This document shows, one piece after another, positions 8,245-17,021 of a DNA stretch of 60,137 nt (the first letter of the stretch is position 1; every line of letters begins with the position of its first letter). The notes below the pieces were generated by a model. That model made no database searches and was not told the origin of the DNA. It saw only the letters and a program-made list of their open reading frames with translations. Made by a program: the position numbers and the translations under genes. This stretch comes from a virus, in IMG/VR virus record IMGVR_UViG_3300010291_000001, positions 1 through 60,137 of that record; one strand, written 5' to 3'.

Positions 8245-8269
8245 AAAAAATGCCCCCGCAATCGGGGGC
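8245..8269 (-). terminator. intrinsic terminator
   Basis: On the minus strand a GCCCCCG/CGGGGGC hairpin with a short loop is followed by six T. It lies 7 bases after the stop of the zinc-ribbon gene and ahead of the next minus-strand gene, so it should end or attenuate the zinc-ribbon transcript. Confidence 0.75.
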
Positions 8270-8275
8270 GCGATA

Positions 8276-8434
8276 CTAGAGCATTTTCGTTTTTTGTTTG
8301 CAGAAATACAGGGATACAGCATACCGCCCCCAAGACAGCAGAGGCACACGACCGGGTACCCCATACGTTCCACAGGCACTGCAAATGAATCTCGAAAATG
8401 CTCTAACGTACCCACAGCCGCCACAGTACCTCAA
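8276..8434 (-). CDS. 52-residue zinc-ribbon protein, TTG start
   Basis: A short frame encodes two CxxC knuckles, CGGCGY and CSACG, spaced 12 residues apart, typical of a small zinc ribbon that binds nucleic acid or protein. The best start is TTG at 8434 with GGAG five bases ahead. The ATG next to the stronger AGGAGG (near 8446) opens a different, 13-codon frame. A terminator follows directly, so this is a one-gene transcript. An inverted repeat 63 bases upstream could be its operator. Confidence 0.6.
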   Translation of the reverse strand: MRYCGGCGYVRAFSRFICSACGTYGVPGRVPLLSWGRYAVSLYFCKQKTKML

Positions 8435-8496
8435 TGACTCTCCACATTGTGCCTCCTTTCCTTTAAAATGTTGCGTACCAAGAAAATAGGGCCAAC

Positions 8497-8513
8497 ATCA
8501 TAATATTTATGAT
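8497..8513. promoter_or_regulatory. operator-like inverted repeat
   Basis: ATCATAA and TTATGAT form perfect 7-base arms around a 3-base centre in an AT-rich gap between two minus-strand genes. The size and symmetry fit a dimeric repressor site controlling the zinc-ribbon gene. No matching second copy was noticed. Confidence 0.4.
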
Positions 8514-8560
8514 ATCAGCCCCATACTATTTTATGACACAAACTTGGGGTGTTTTTTGGG

Positions 8561-8920
8561 TTACGTAACCCTCATGAGTTCCTGACATTTATGACATAGG
8601 AACACGATTTTTTTCTTGTCCCTTGAGATCTTCGTGGCGATGTTCTTGCGGCCGTGGCAGATATCGCAGACCGTCCCCTTCGGTGGTGTGCGCAGTATCC
8701 AGCCCATCACTCGCGCCGCATGTGCTTTTCGGATTCCGTCGTCATGCCGTGGCAGGATATCGCCGCGGATGTCTGTCATGATTTCGCCGTTACGGTCAAG
8801 CATAATTGGTACGGCGGCTACGCGCTGCTTGGGCGGCTTTCCTTCGGGCCTGTCGACGACACAGCGGACGAGCCTGCCGTTGACGCCGAGAGTAACTTCC
8901 TTTGCGAACTCTACGATCAT
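8561..8920 (-). CDS. small zinc-finger protein
   Basis: This 119-residue protein ends in a CDIC...CHKC zinc knuckle (about residues 88-114). The first 85 residues are beta-rich with no known motif. Its start overlaps the stop of the spike-like gene (8917), so the two are coupled. The zinc site suggests nucleic-acid or protein binding, but no specific role can be given. Confidence 0.65.
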   Translation of the reverse strand: MIVEFAKEVTLGVNGRLVRCVVDRPEGKPPKQRVAAVPIMLDRNGEIMTDIRGDILPRHDDGIRKAHAARVMGWILRTPPKGTVCDICHGRKNIATKISRDKKKIVFLCHKCQELMRVT

Positions 8921-9636
8921 CTTACGGATAACGTCCCTTTTACGGCCAGTCCGGTCTGCGAGACGGTGCCGATGTCGATGCCGTTCACCTGCAGTTTTAT
9001 CGGCGCCTGCCCCCTTACGTTTATGGAAAACCCGCTCGCCCCGTCATACTCAAGGTAAAGGCCGTCGCCGCGCCTGTTGCCTATTATGTCCGACGCCTCT
9101 TCTGCGGCAGTACGCTTCTTGGCATATACGACCTTTTTCCATTTTATCTTATTGCCGGAGATCTCCCCGGACTCGTGCCCCCCGGCCCACGACCTAAAAA
9201 AATCCACCACCCGCTCGAACAGCCTGCCCAGAAACGATATCTTGCTGTACCCGTGCGCCCCGACGCCCACCTGTACCGCGTCGCCGTCAAGCATCATTAC
9301 GTGCATACCGGACTTTGTCATGATCATCCTGCTGTTGGGGGGCGGGCTTTCGGGCAGGCCCGACTCTTTTACGCCGAAAGTTGCCCTGTCCTGTACGTCG
9401 GGTATGAAGTTGATGATGTACGTGCCGATCAGGCGGTGGTGATAATAAAGGCACGCGGCGCCGATCTCGGGCACAAACAGGTCGCCGGCCCCGTCGCTTG
9501 CCATTGAGTTGGAGGATATTATGGCGTTATGGAACTCTTCCCCGGTGGATAGATCTATCAGGGTGGCGACGCGCCTACTGTTATCGAAGGCGGCTACCTT
9601 TGCAACGCCTATGACCGGTTCGCGAGCGCCGAACAT
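8917..9636 (-). CDS. spike- or baseplate-like protein (gpV-type guess)
   Basis: This 239-residue protein begins with an OB-fold-like beta segment (residues 1-80). A polar linker and a C-terminal stretch of short glycine-punctuated beta strands follow, the general plan of gpV/gp5-type baseplate spike proteins. A middle segment near 130-155 is amphipathic. The assignment rests on architecture only. It is encoded three bases after the protease gene in the SNF2-helicase operon, which starts from a late-type promoter, in keeping with a virion protein. Confidence 0.4.
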   Translation of the reverse strand: MFGAREPVIGVAKVAAFDNSRRVATLIDLSTGEEFHNAIISSNSMASDGAGDLFVPEIGAACLYYHHRLIGTYIINFIPDVQDRATFGVKESGLPESPPPNSRMIMTKSGMHVMMLDGDAVQVGVGAHGYSKISFLGRLFERVVDFFRSWAGGHESGEISGNKIKWKKVVYAKKRTAAEEASDIIGNRRGDGLYLEYDGASGFSINVRGQAPIKLQVNGIDIGTVSQTGLAVKGTLSVR

Positions 9637-9639
9637 GGC

Positions 9640-10458
9640 CTACTTCCGTATCAGCTTTTTGATTTTCGGGAGCACCCCGCCGATCGTCTTACTGGCTTTC
9701 GGAAGTATTGCGCCGAGCTTTTCTCCCGGCCCGCCGACGTACGGCGCCAGGGCCGGAACAAGCCCGGCCCCGGCAGCAAGAGCGCCCATTTTTATCCCGG
9801 CGTCCCTGTACGTCGCCATCGCCCTGTCGAGAGCTTCCTTGTCCTCTTTGGACGAGAGGTGCTTCTTGGCTTTCGCCGTCGCCAGCCCTTCAGAGATAAG
9901 CGGCGCAAGCGCCAGCGGCGCGGTAAGTATTGCGGCTATCCCCAGCGGCACCGCAATAGGCGACCGGGCCAGCAGTGCTCCGATGCCGGAAAGCGCAAGA
10001 CCCAACGGTATCGGGGATGCCACCTGCGGCAGAAGGGTCGCCAGTATATTTGTGTTGAGGTGCCCTATTTCGTGGGCGGCGATCGCGCCCGCGGCCGGCA
10101 CCGTATTAGACACAAAAGCCATGTTCAGTCCAGGGAAGGCGATTCCACCCCCACCGCCTATCGCCTGCCCCATAAACTCATACAGCGACGCACCATACAG
10201 CTCGCGCTCGTATTTTGCAATATCCTTGTCTTTGTGAATGCCGGCCAGCCGCTCCGCTTCTTTTCTGATGGTGGGACCGTGCATTTTACCGAGATGCCTG
10301 CTTAGTGCGTCCCTGGCCTTCGCAATGCTGCTGTCCTGGTCAAACACAATCAGCAGGGGTTTGTGTGTATCCCGGAGCGGAGCGGTCATGTTGTTGTATA
10401 TTTCGGCAATCTGCTTTTTCGCAGAATCGTGTATGCTGTCCGGTAGAACAAGTTTCAT
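9640..10458 (-). CDS. HExxH membrane metalloprotease-like protein
   Basis: The 272-residue protein has a zinc-protease helix HEIGH at 129-133. A hydrophobic span (about 147-188) ends in an SEGLA segment whose Glu190 could be the third zinc ligand, as in gluzincins. The N-terminal 80 residues are charged and helical; the last 60 are Gly/Ala-rich with a basic tail. The ATG at 10458 overlaps the stop of the SNF2 gene (ATGA) and has AAGGGG ahead. A membrane protease made late with a helicase is unusual. It could process virion or membrane proteins, or act during entry or release. Confidence 0.65.
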   Translation of the reverse strand: MKLVLPDSIHDSAKKQIAEIYNNMTAPLRDTHKPLLIVFDQDSSIAKARDALSRHLGKMHGPTIRKEAERLAGIHKDKDIAKYERELYGASLYEFMGQAIGGGGGIAFPGLNMAFVSNTVPAAGAIAAHEIGHLNTNILATLLPQVASPIPLGLALSGIGALLARSPIAVPLGIAAILTAPLALAPLISEGLATAKAKKHLSSKEDKEALDRAMATYRDAGIKMGALAAGAGLVPALAPYVGGPGEKLGAILPKASKTIGGVLPKIKKLIRK

Positions 10459-12596
10459 TTGTTTTCCCCTTCCAGCCTGACCAGCCGCCATTTATCGTCC
10501 GGCTGCTTCAGGAGAATAAACTCGTTTCCTATATCGCCCAGCGATTTCGCCTTTTTGCCGGTTATCGAAAACCTTATCCTGTCGGGCGTGCTGTATTTTA
10601 TATTGGCGACGCCCTGAAACACGGTTGATACCGTCCCCTTGCCGTAGCCGCCCGGTATGGTTCCCCTGAAACGGAAGTAACTGAGCGGGTGAGACGCCTG
10701 TCTTGCGACAAGCGTCGTTTTGTGTTGCTCGTCCGGCAGCCTGATGGTGGCCCATGAGTGTCCTGCCCGCGCCTTCTTGTCCCACATCCTTATGTCATAA
10801 TGTTTATGCCTGGCCCTGTGCCGCTGTATGACAAACGGCCACTTTTCGTTTTCGGTGCTCGTGATCTCGTGTATGCCTCTTGCCCTGTAGTCATGGCCGG
10901 ACCCGAGCTTTCTTATCGACGCCATCTGTTTTGCGAGCCGGCCGACGCCCCGTATAAACCCCAGCCCCCCGACCGCCCGGGCGGCTGCCCACGATGCCCC
11001 GCGCCCCAGGCCTCTTATACCGGACAGTATCCTACCCCTTCTCCTGATAATGGAGGGAAGCGTAAGTGCGCCCATTGTAACAGCCCCGCCCATGAGCGCA
11101 GCGCGCTGTCTCGGCGACATCGTCCATCGCGGGGTTTGTATGGCGTTCCAGAAATCTTTTACGGCTTTTTCCTTGCTTTCGGCCACGCGGTACACGTGTT
11201 GGTCTATGGCTCCGTCCCCGGTCTTGGGATCCGCTATATATTTATTGACCACCACCCTTCTCTGACCGGCAGGAAACGCCCGCAGGCCCCCGCGCCGCAC
11301 CCCGCGCCCGATTATCTGTTTTATTTTCATTGGATTATAATGGCCGTCCAGCAGGGATATCATGGTAGTGTCCGGCAGGTTAAGCCCCTCAGCCCCGGCC
11401 CCCGTTATCAACAGGATACGCTTGTTTCCCTTCCTGAAGTTGTCTACCGCCTGCTCTTTGAGATTTTGAGGCATCCCACCGGTAAACTTGGCAAATGGAA
11501 TGTTAAGCTTCGAAAGGGCTGTGCCCAGCGTCCTGGTCCCGTGATTCTTGAAGCTGGAATACATAAGAACACGGTTACGCGGGTCTGTGGCTATATGGTC
11601 GAGTGCGTCTTTTACGGCCCTTACGGCCTTTGAGCTGGCAAACGGCATACTGCGCTTTGAGGCGGTCAGGTATCCCGGATCATTGCTCACCTGTCTTGCC
11701 GCCATGGCCCTGTTGACGATGCGCTCAGCCAGGTTTATATCGAGTTTCTTGTCTTTGAGCAGGGATATCTCTCTTTTCGACAAGTCCTTCCTAAGCGCCC
11801 TCCTGTAGGCTGTACGCTGTACCTGGTTCATCGGCACTATAACGAATTGCTCTTTTACGGAGGGCATGTCGGGGGCTTTGGCTGTTGGCATCATAAACAC
11901 GTCGCCGAACATCCTCGCCATGGTTCTTTGATTATAATAGCCTTTCAGCTCGCCGGACCCCGGCTTGCCGGTTACTATCGCCCTGATATGCTCCATTACC
12001 CCGCGCAGGCGCCGGTTTTCGAACTTGCGGCTGAATTCCCCGATTTTCATTGGCCTTGGAGAAATTACGTTGTGGATGTTTAGTGCTTCATAAACATTGT
12101 TTTGCGCCGGTGTTGCGGTAAGGCCTATCATGTGCTTTGACCGGCCCCGCAGCCTGCGGAGTACGGCGTGATTTACAGTCGTTTTGTCCTTGGCCCGATG
12201 AATTTCATCTGCTATGACAGTGTCGTAGCCGGTAAGCCGGGGCGCGTTTTTGCGGGCCAGGTCATAGGATATTACCGAAAAGTCTCTGTTCCTGAATCTG
12301 TCTATATCTCTCGATGAGTTGATGACGCCCACCGACGCATTTGTGTACTTTCTGACATTATCGGCGAAATTGCGTTTCAGGGCGGCCGGAACGACAACCA
12401 GCGCGTTGCGCGACCTGCCGGTCTCTCTGAGCCTCAGTGCCGCAGCTATGCTGGCAAGGGTCTTGCCCGTGCCGGTGTCGGCCGCGTTTACGCCGCTTCC
12501 TTGGCGCTCAATGAATTTGACGAAATTCGCCTGGTCGCCGGTGAGGCGGACGCCTTTTTTGAGGCCTGGAATATCGGCAAAGTCGTTAGTCTTCAT
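10455..12596 (-). CDS. SNF2-type helicase fused to LigD-like 3'-phosphoesterase domain
   Basis: Residues 20-490 form an SF2/SNF2 translocase: motif I DTGTGKT (40-46), II DEIH (129-132), III LTATP (158-162) and a C-terminal helicase half. Residues about 495-565 are basic, Gly/Ala-rich and hydrophobic. Residues about 585-705 match the 3'-phosphoesterase module of bacterial LigD. His593, His599, Asp601, Arg603, His636 and Tyr640 have the spacing of the LigD metal-site residues (motifs HYDIR and SHPLSYF, then GTIPGGYGKGTV). That module removes 3'-phosphates and ribonucleotides from DNA ends. No ligase domain is present. A -10 element lies five bases before the ATG, so the mRNA is probably leaderless. 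It is co-transcribed with the protease gene. Confidence 0.85.
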   Translation of the reverse strand: MKTNDFADIPGLKKGVRLTGDQANFVKFIERQGSGVNAADTGTGKTLASIAAALRLRETGRSRNALVVVPAALKRNFADNVRKYTNASVGVINSSRDIDRFRNRDFSVISYDLARKNAPRLTGYDTVIADEIHRAKDKTTVNHAVLRRLRGRSKHMIGLTATPAQNNVYEALNIHNVISPRPMKIGEFSRKFENRRLRGVMEHIRAIVTGKPGSGELKGYYNQRTMARMFGDVFMMPTAKAPDMPSVKEQFVIVPMNQVQRTAYRRALRKDLSKREISLLKDKKLDINLAERIVNRAMAARQVSNDPGYLTASKRSMPFASSKAVRAVKDALDHIATDPRNRVLMYSSFKNHGTRTLGTALSKLNIPFAKFTGGMPQNLKEQAVDNFRKGNKRILLITGAGAEGLNLPDTTMISLLDGHYNPMKIKQIIGRGVRRGGLRAFPAGQRRVVVNKYIADPKTGDGAIDQHVYRVAESKEKAVKDFWNAIQTPRWTMSPRQRAALMGGAVTMGALTLPSIIRRRGRILSGIRGLGRGASWAAARAVGGLGFIRGVGRLAKQMASIRKLGSGHDYRARGIHEITSTENEKWPFVIQRHRARHKHYDIRMWDKKARAGHSWATIRLPDEQHKTTLVARQASHPLSYFRFRGTIPGGYGKGTVSTVFQGVANIKYSTPDRIRFSITGKKAKSLGDIGNEFILLKQPDDKWRLVRLEGENK

Positions 12597-12609
12597 AAAA
12601 AATTATAAC
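12597..12609 (-). promoter_or_regulatory. late-type promoter for SNF2 operon
   Basis: Minus-strand GTTATAATTTTTT places TATAAT at 12607-12602, five bases ahead of the SNF2 ATG. With the 7-base spacing seen at the tmRNA promoter, transcription would begin at or inside the ATG. It is divergent from the plus-strand copy at 12647. Confidence 0.7.
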
Positions 12610-12646
12610 AAAAGATCGAAATCTTTGCAAGCCGAAGTGTAACTTT

Positions 12647-12661
12647 GGTTATAATTTTATA
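12647..12661 (+). promoter_or_regulatory. late-type promoter
   Basis: GGTTATAATTTTATA, a full match to the phage late motif, lies 14 bases before the first start codon of the 12.7-17.0 kb plus-strand operon. No -35 box is evident. Confidence 0.75.
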
Positions 12662-12674
12662 GAGAGGTATGTTT

Positions 12675-12860
12675 ATGGCGAAGACATGCAGGGGAACCAA
12701 AACGATATCCGACTGCGCCAGGATATCCGTCAAGCTGCCGGCAACCGGGTTTTATAAGCACCCAACAACCAGCTCGGCTCTAAGCCGTTTGATGTCAAGT
12801 GGTTATACGCTTCCTGTCATCGGAGGCTACATAAAGACCCTCAGTTTAGGTCACAGATAA
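12675..12860 (+). CDS. small basic unknown protein
   Basis: This 61-residue basic protein is the first gene after the late promoter at 12647. The ATG at 12675 is preferred over one at 12669 because it gives a proper gap from AGAGG. There is no recognisable domain; the C-terminal half has a short hydrophobic stretch. The next gene begins 14 bases after its stop with its own GGAG site. Confidence 0.5.
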   Translation: MAKTCRGTKTISDCARISVKLPATGFYKHPTTSSALSRLMSSGYTLPVIGGYIKTLSLGHR

Positions 12861-12873
12861 TAGGAGATCCAAT

Positions 12874-14385
12874 ATGTCAATGATTGTTAAGCCTTACCGC
12901 GCGCAGGAAAGCCAAATCGAGCTACCCAAAGACACCAACATGTGGGCGCCGGTCATAACGAACATTTTAATGAACCAGTTCCAGGGAATGATGCCCCAGG
13001 GCGTGAGCCTAACCTTTAAAAAGCTCGACCAGGAACGCCTAACGGCCATTGGCACGGCCAGCATATCTATCAACGGCGTTGACGTTCATTTTCCTATAAT
13101 TGTTGTCGGCGGAAAAATGTTTCCCCTCGATATCGCAATAGACGCCCAGGGGAACAGATTTCCCTGGCATCCTTTATTTATCTCCCTGATCCCAACCGAC
13201 CAGCTATCTACCATCTCCAAGCGCGGCAACGACCTGTTCGCCTCCAAGAGGCTGCGGCGCAAGTTTGTGCATGACATTGTTTATCTGAAAAAGCCGGCCG
13301 GGTTCAAGGACGTGCTGAAAGAGGCGTGCGAGGACCCACGTATAATGGCTGGACTTGTCCGAAACAGGGGCAAGGACGCCATGAATAAAATGCTGACCAG
13401 GCCGGAGGTAAGGACCGTTACCCGCAAGTACCTGATCAAGAACGCCACCATTATACCGGAGCTTTCAAAGCTTGCCGGAGGCTTGAGCGGGCAGACGTAC
13501 GTACTGACAACCGACGGCGTGAAGCGGGCTGTTGGATTTAATGACATAAGCGGTAGGGGGCGTTTTGCTGTAACCACTGACGGGTACATCATTTATGAGG
13601 ACAGGGCGATCAGGTCGAAGGCGGAGGGGGTGAAGCTGGCCTCGGATAATCCGGCGGGGTACGGGGTCTTTTATTCGGGAACCGGGACTAACGCGAAGGC
13701 GGTTTCGCCGCTTAACGTCATAGCCACCATGCCGAACGGCTACAGCTGCATGGACAATATAGGCAACATGGTGCTGGTCAAACGCTCATCCGGGAACGAG
13801 GCATCCGTGTCGGGCGACACGATAACAATTGGCAAGGACTGGAAGTTTGTCGCCATCAAGGACGTCGCGCAGCCGGCTGACAGGCCGGAGTATCCGTCCG
13901 GTTTCTGCAGAATAGAGAAGCTCGGAATGGCGTACCTGCATGACGGGGTCAAGTTTGCGATGGGCAGACAGGAGGCCGAGCAGTACCTGTCCCGCTTTTA
14001 CAAGAACGCCGACGGGATAATCGAGAAGATCGCCGTGGCCGGAGCCGTGTACGTCGACGGGATGAGGCGGGGCGAGGATATCCCTGTGTCATGCGAGCCC
14101 CTTAACAGGGACTTTGCGAAGATCGCGTCGATTGTTCCAAGCCAGTACAGCGCTGCCGCGCTGTTGGACGTGGCCCTTCCAATACGCGAGTCGGTCGAGC
14201 AGATGAAACAACATCTCAGCATTTATCAGACCGCCGCGTCGGCCCTTGCGAACGACGTTCTGTTTTCAAGGCTCTCCGGCAATCCGGCGGAGTCTGATCT
14301 TTCGGTGGCGATGTATACGCTTTGCGACGCCGCCCTGCAGATTGTCGGAATGCTGAGAAAGGCATATACAGAGCAGGGAAAATGA
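12874..14385 (+). CDS. unknown late protein, possible virion component
   Basis: This 503-residue protein has no family I recognise. It has a helical N-terminus, a basic middle and a beta-rich segment (about 205-350). Its stop overlaps the start of the next gene (ATGA), which in turn precedes the terminase. Position in the terminase operon under a late promoter suggests a structural or packaging protein (portal-vertex or internal protein). It lacks clear portal motifs, so portal is not assigned. Confidence 0.55.
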   Translation: MSMIVKPYRAQESQIELPKDTNMWAPVITNILMNQFQGMMPQGVSLTFKKLDQERLTAIGTASISINGVDVHFPIIVVGGKMFPLDIAIDAQGNRFPWHPLFISLIPTDQLSTISKRGNDLFASKRLRRKFVHDIVYLKKPAGFKDVLKEACEDPRIMAGLVRNRGKDAMNKMLTRPEVRTVTRKYLIKNATIIPELSKLAGGLSGQTYVLTTDGVKRAVGFNDISGRGRFAVTTDGYIIYEDRAIRSKAEGVKLASDNPAGYGVFYSGTGTNAKAVSPLNVIATMPNGYSCMDNIGNMVLVKRSSGNEASVSGDTITIGKDWKFVAIKDVAQPADRPEYPSGFCRIEKLGMAYLHDGVKFAMGRQEAEQYLSRFYKNADGIIEKIAVAGAVYVDGMRRGEDIPVSCEPLNRDFAKIASIVPSQYSAAALLDVALPIRESVEQMKQHLSIYQTAASALANDVLFSRLSGNPAESDLSVAMYTLCDAALQIVGMLRKAYTEQGK

Positions 14386-15410
14386 GCGAGAACCCGCAAA
14401 ACCTGATAGGCATAAAAGACGCCGCGAGAATCTTGAGCATAAGCCCGGAGGAGCTCCTGTTTCTCGTTGACCGCGACGAGATAAGCGCATATGGGAGCCC
14501 GCCGCACCTGTTTGACGCTGCAGACATAGACCGGCTCAGGTACGGCCGCGAGTCGTCCGTTTTCGACTGTAATATACCGGAACTACAGATACCCCACCGG
14601 AAATACGCGGTTTACCTGCTGTCGTTTTTCGGCGGCAAGTTTGACGAGGTTAATTCGTATATCGGTTTTATGGGGTCCAGCGCTATTCCTGATGGAGCGC
14701 TTAAGTCCATTGCGGACGCCATGCTGTCGTTTGCCCCCCACGACGAAAGCTTTATAAGCGCTTTTCTTGCCGGCGAACACAGGCAACATGCGCTGTTTTC
14801 CGATTGGGTCAAGCGCGTCGGGGTGTCCGACGTATATGTCGATCGGATGCTCATGCCGCTCGACATACTGAACAACAGAAACATAAGATCGCTGGTGGAG
14901 GTGTCGTCATCGGCGGGCCTGCCCCCGGACGCCATCTCGATTATGGTCAAGAAGGCGTTTGACGTATCCGTGCCGCCCAGGCAGATTGGTCTTTGGGCGG
15001 ACTGTTTCTATAGGGTCGCCGACATACCGGCGATAAAGTTCGCCGACATTATAAGAAAAGACTACGTGCCGCTGGAGTCGGAGGAGATCGGAAACCTGCG
15101 AATTCATACGCAGTCGCCGTCTCCGGAGGCTATTTCGCGGCTCCAGTGTTACTACGTTATAAACATCGATCGCCAGTGGGATGACATGTGGGGGATCATG
15201 GCCGGGATGGTGGCTGCGAGGGTGCTGGAGGCCATCAGGGGCGGGAAGTCGTCCGACGCGAAGCTATGGGCCGACCTCATGGAGCAGGCGCTCAGGCACG
15301 GCAAAAAGACGGTTGATTACTCGATTATAGACGTTGCCGAGGAGGCTGACGGCGACGTGACGGTCGAAGAGCTCAAAGACGCGAATATACGAAGACTCAG
15401 CCTGTCCTAG
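14382..15410 (+). CDS. HTH protein next to terL, candidate small terminase
   Basis: This 342-residue protein starts at an ATG overlapping the upstream stop. Residues 8-55 resemble a MerR/excisionase-type winged helix-turn-helix (IGIKDAARILSISPEELL, then a wing near DEISAYGSP). The remainder is helical. DNA binding plus its place directly ahead of the large terminase make it a candidate for the recognition (small) subunit, though it is longer than usual TerS proteins. It ends in TAG, which overlaps the AGGAGG of terL. Confidence 0.45.
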   Translation: MSENPQNLIGIKDAARILSISPEELLFLVDRDEISAYGSPPHLFDAADIDRLRYGRESSVFDCNIPELQIPHRKYAVYLLSFFGGKFDEVNSYIGFMGSSAIPDGALKSIADAMLSFAPHDESFISAFLAGEHRQHALFSDWVKRVGVSDVYVDRMLMPLDILNNRNIRSLVEVSSSAGLPPDAISIMVKKAFDVSVPPRQIGLWADCFYRVADIPAIKFADIIRKDYVPLESEEIGNLRIHTQSPSPEAISRLQCYYVINIDRQWDDMWGIMAGMVAARVLEAIRGGKSSDAKLWADLMEQALRHGKKTVDYSIIDVAEEADGDVTVEELKDANIRRLSLS

Positions 15411-15418
15411 GAGGGGAC

Positions 15419-16957
15419 GTGGGCAGACGGCTAAAGCGGTCCGAATGGATCTGTGAGTCGGTCTGTGCGCCGGAAGGCCACAAGCTTTCCATAGACCTTA
15501 TGCCGTGGTGGCGTCAGATTTACGACAGGTCGTTCAAGAACTGGCACCACTCGGTTCTTCTTTCCGGCAGGCAATGCGGCAAATCAACGACGGCGATAGC
15601 CATGATGATAACAGACATCATGCGGCCCAACACCACCGTCATATACGCGATGCCTACGGATCCCCACGTCGCGGAACTGTCGAAAACACGCTTTTCCCCG
15701 ATGTGGGCCTCGATTGTTCGCGGCAAGCCGGACATAATAGTGGACAATGTTCACGAAAAGTCCTTCTCCAACGGCTCCAACATTTTATTCAAATACCTGT
15801 ACGGCGGCAGGAGCGGCCTGCGAGCCAGGGGCACCACGGCCAACGCGCTGTACCTGGACGAGATACAGAACATAGTCGTCGACCAGATATCCATCATACA
15901 GGAAACGCTGGCGTTTCGGCTGTATGAGGGCCAACAGAAATGGCAGACGTTCGCCGGGACGCACATGTCCCGGCTGTCCGCCCCGAACGTTTACTGGCAG
16001 ATGTCCACGAAGCGGGAGTGGTTTATCCATTGTTGTTGCGGTCACTGGAATTTTCCCGACGAGTCTCTTATCGGAGACAGGTTTCTCGTCTGTTCGTCAT
16101 GCGGCGGCAGGCTGGACCCCCGCGACGGCCAGTGGGTCCGCACCGGGCCGGATGACGCCACATGGGAGGGATTCAGAATACCCCAGATACTGTCCCCGTT
16201 CGTTCCGTTCGATGCGGGTGTGGCGGACTCGATCAATGATAAAAGAAAGAAGTACTCCAGGCAAAGATTTCTGAATGAAGTCATGTGTATGCCGTATGAC
16301 GCCGGCGTACTATGGATAACGCCGAACGAGCTCAGAAGCATCATGACGCCGGAAGTAAAATACTATAACATAATAGACAATATTGAAGCCGGCTCATATT
16401 TCATGGGCATAGACTGGGGGTCCGCCGAGTCGTCCGGAAACTCCAATACCGTCGTGACGATCGTGATGGTGCGCGCCGGCCTGGTAGAGGTCAGGCATAT
16501 AAGGAAGTTTGACGCGGGCGAAGGCGATTTTGATTATCAGCTTGAGCAGATCCGCCAGCTCGCCGATAAGTTCGACATAAACGTTATTTGCGCCGACTGG
16601 GGGTTCGGGGCATTTCAAAACCAGAGGCTCCGCAAGATGTGCAAGGCGCAGCTGATAGAAGTCATGTACACGTCGCAGTCGGCTTTTGCGTCTTACAACC
16701 GCAAGGACGGCAGGTGGCACGTTGACAGGACTCAGGCCCTTGATGATCTGAAAATGGATCTGGTCGATCACAAGAATATCCTGTTCCCTCCGCAGGAGTA
16801 CGTTCAGCACATTGAGAAAGAGTTCTATTCGCTGGAGCGTGTCGAGGATATCGACAAAGGCAAGGTCTCATACGAGCATGACCAGCAAAACCCGGACGAT
16901 GCGGTTCATTCCCTGTTTTACGCCGTCTTCGCAGCCAAGAGATATGTTCACCTGTGA
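15419..16957 (+). CDS. terL: terminase large subunit
   Basis: The 512-residue packaging motor starts at GTG behind AGGAGGGG. The ATPase domain has Walker A GRQCGKST (50-57) and Walker B LYLDE (Asp147, Glu148). A four-cysteine knuckle (CCCG...CSSCGG, about 200-232) is inserted between the domains. The RNase H-like nuclease begins at GIDWGS (about 325) and continues with ICADWGFG and acidic residues near DDAVHS at the C-terminus. It pumps and cuts concatemeric phage DNA into proheads. The next 247 bases hold only RNA signals. Confidence 0.92.
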   Translation: MGRRLKRSEWICESVCAPEGHKLSIDLMPWWRQIYDRSFKNWHHSVLLSGRQCGKSTTAIAMMITDIMRPNTTVIYAMPTDPHVAELSKTRFSPMWASIVRGKPDIIVDNVHEKSFSNGSNILFKYLYGGRSGLRARGTTANALYLDEIQNIVVDQISIIQETLAFRLYEGQQKWQTFAGTHMSRLSAPNVYWQMSTKREWFIHCCCGHWNFPDESLIGDRFLVCSSCGGRLDPRDGQWVRTGPDDATWEGFRIPQILSPFVPFDAGVADSINDKRKKYSRQRFLNEVMCMPYDAGVLWITPNELRSIMTPEVKYYNIIDNIEAGSYFMGIDWGSAESSGNSNTVVTIVMVRAGLVEVRHIRKFDAGEGDFDYQLEQIRQLADKFDINVICADWGFGAFQNQRLRKMCKAQLIEVMYTSQSAFASYNRKDGRWHVDRTQALDDLKMDLVDHKNILFPPQEYVQHIEKEFYSLERVEDIDKGKVSYEHDQQNPDDAVHSLFYAVFAAKRYVHL

Positions 16958-16960
16958 GTT

Positions 16961-16985
16961 AAAAAAAAGGGGCGTGTTTCGCCCC
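16961..16985 (-). terminator. intrinsic terminator, minus orientation
   Basis: GGGGCG/CGCCCC with a 5-base loop is followed on the minus strand by eight T. On the plus strand, behind terL, the hairpin has no T-run. It therefore best serves a leftward transcript from the 17179 promoter. Confidence 0.6.
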
Positions 16986-17021
16986 CTCGCCTATAATGTT
17001 CTGTTGCTGCCCGCGCTCAAT

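Noticed and set aside
12874-14385. Portal protein call for the 503-residue gene
   Set aside because: Length and location fit, but the clip, stem and crown layout of portals could not be recognised, so it is left unknown.
16961-16985. Terminator for terL on the plus strand
   Set aside because: The hairpin is preceded, not followed, by the homopolymer run in that direction; it is oriented for a leftward transcript.
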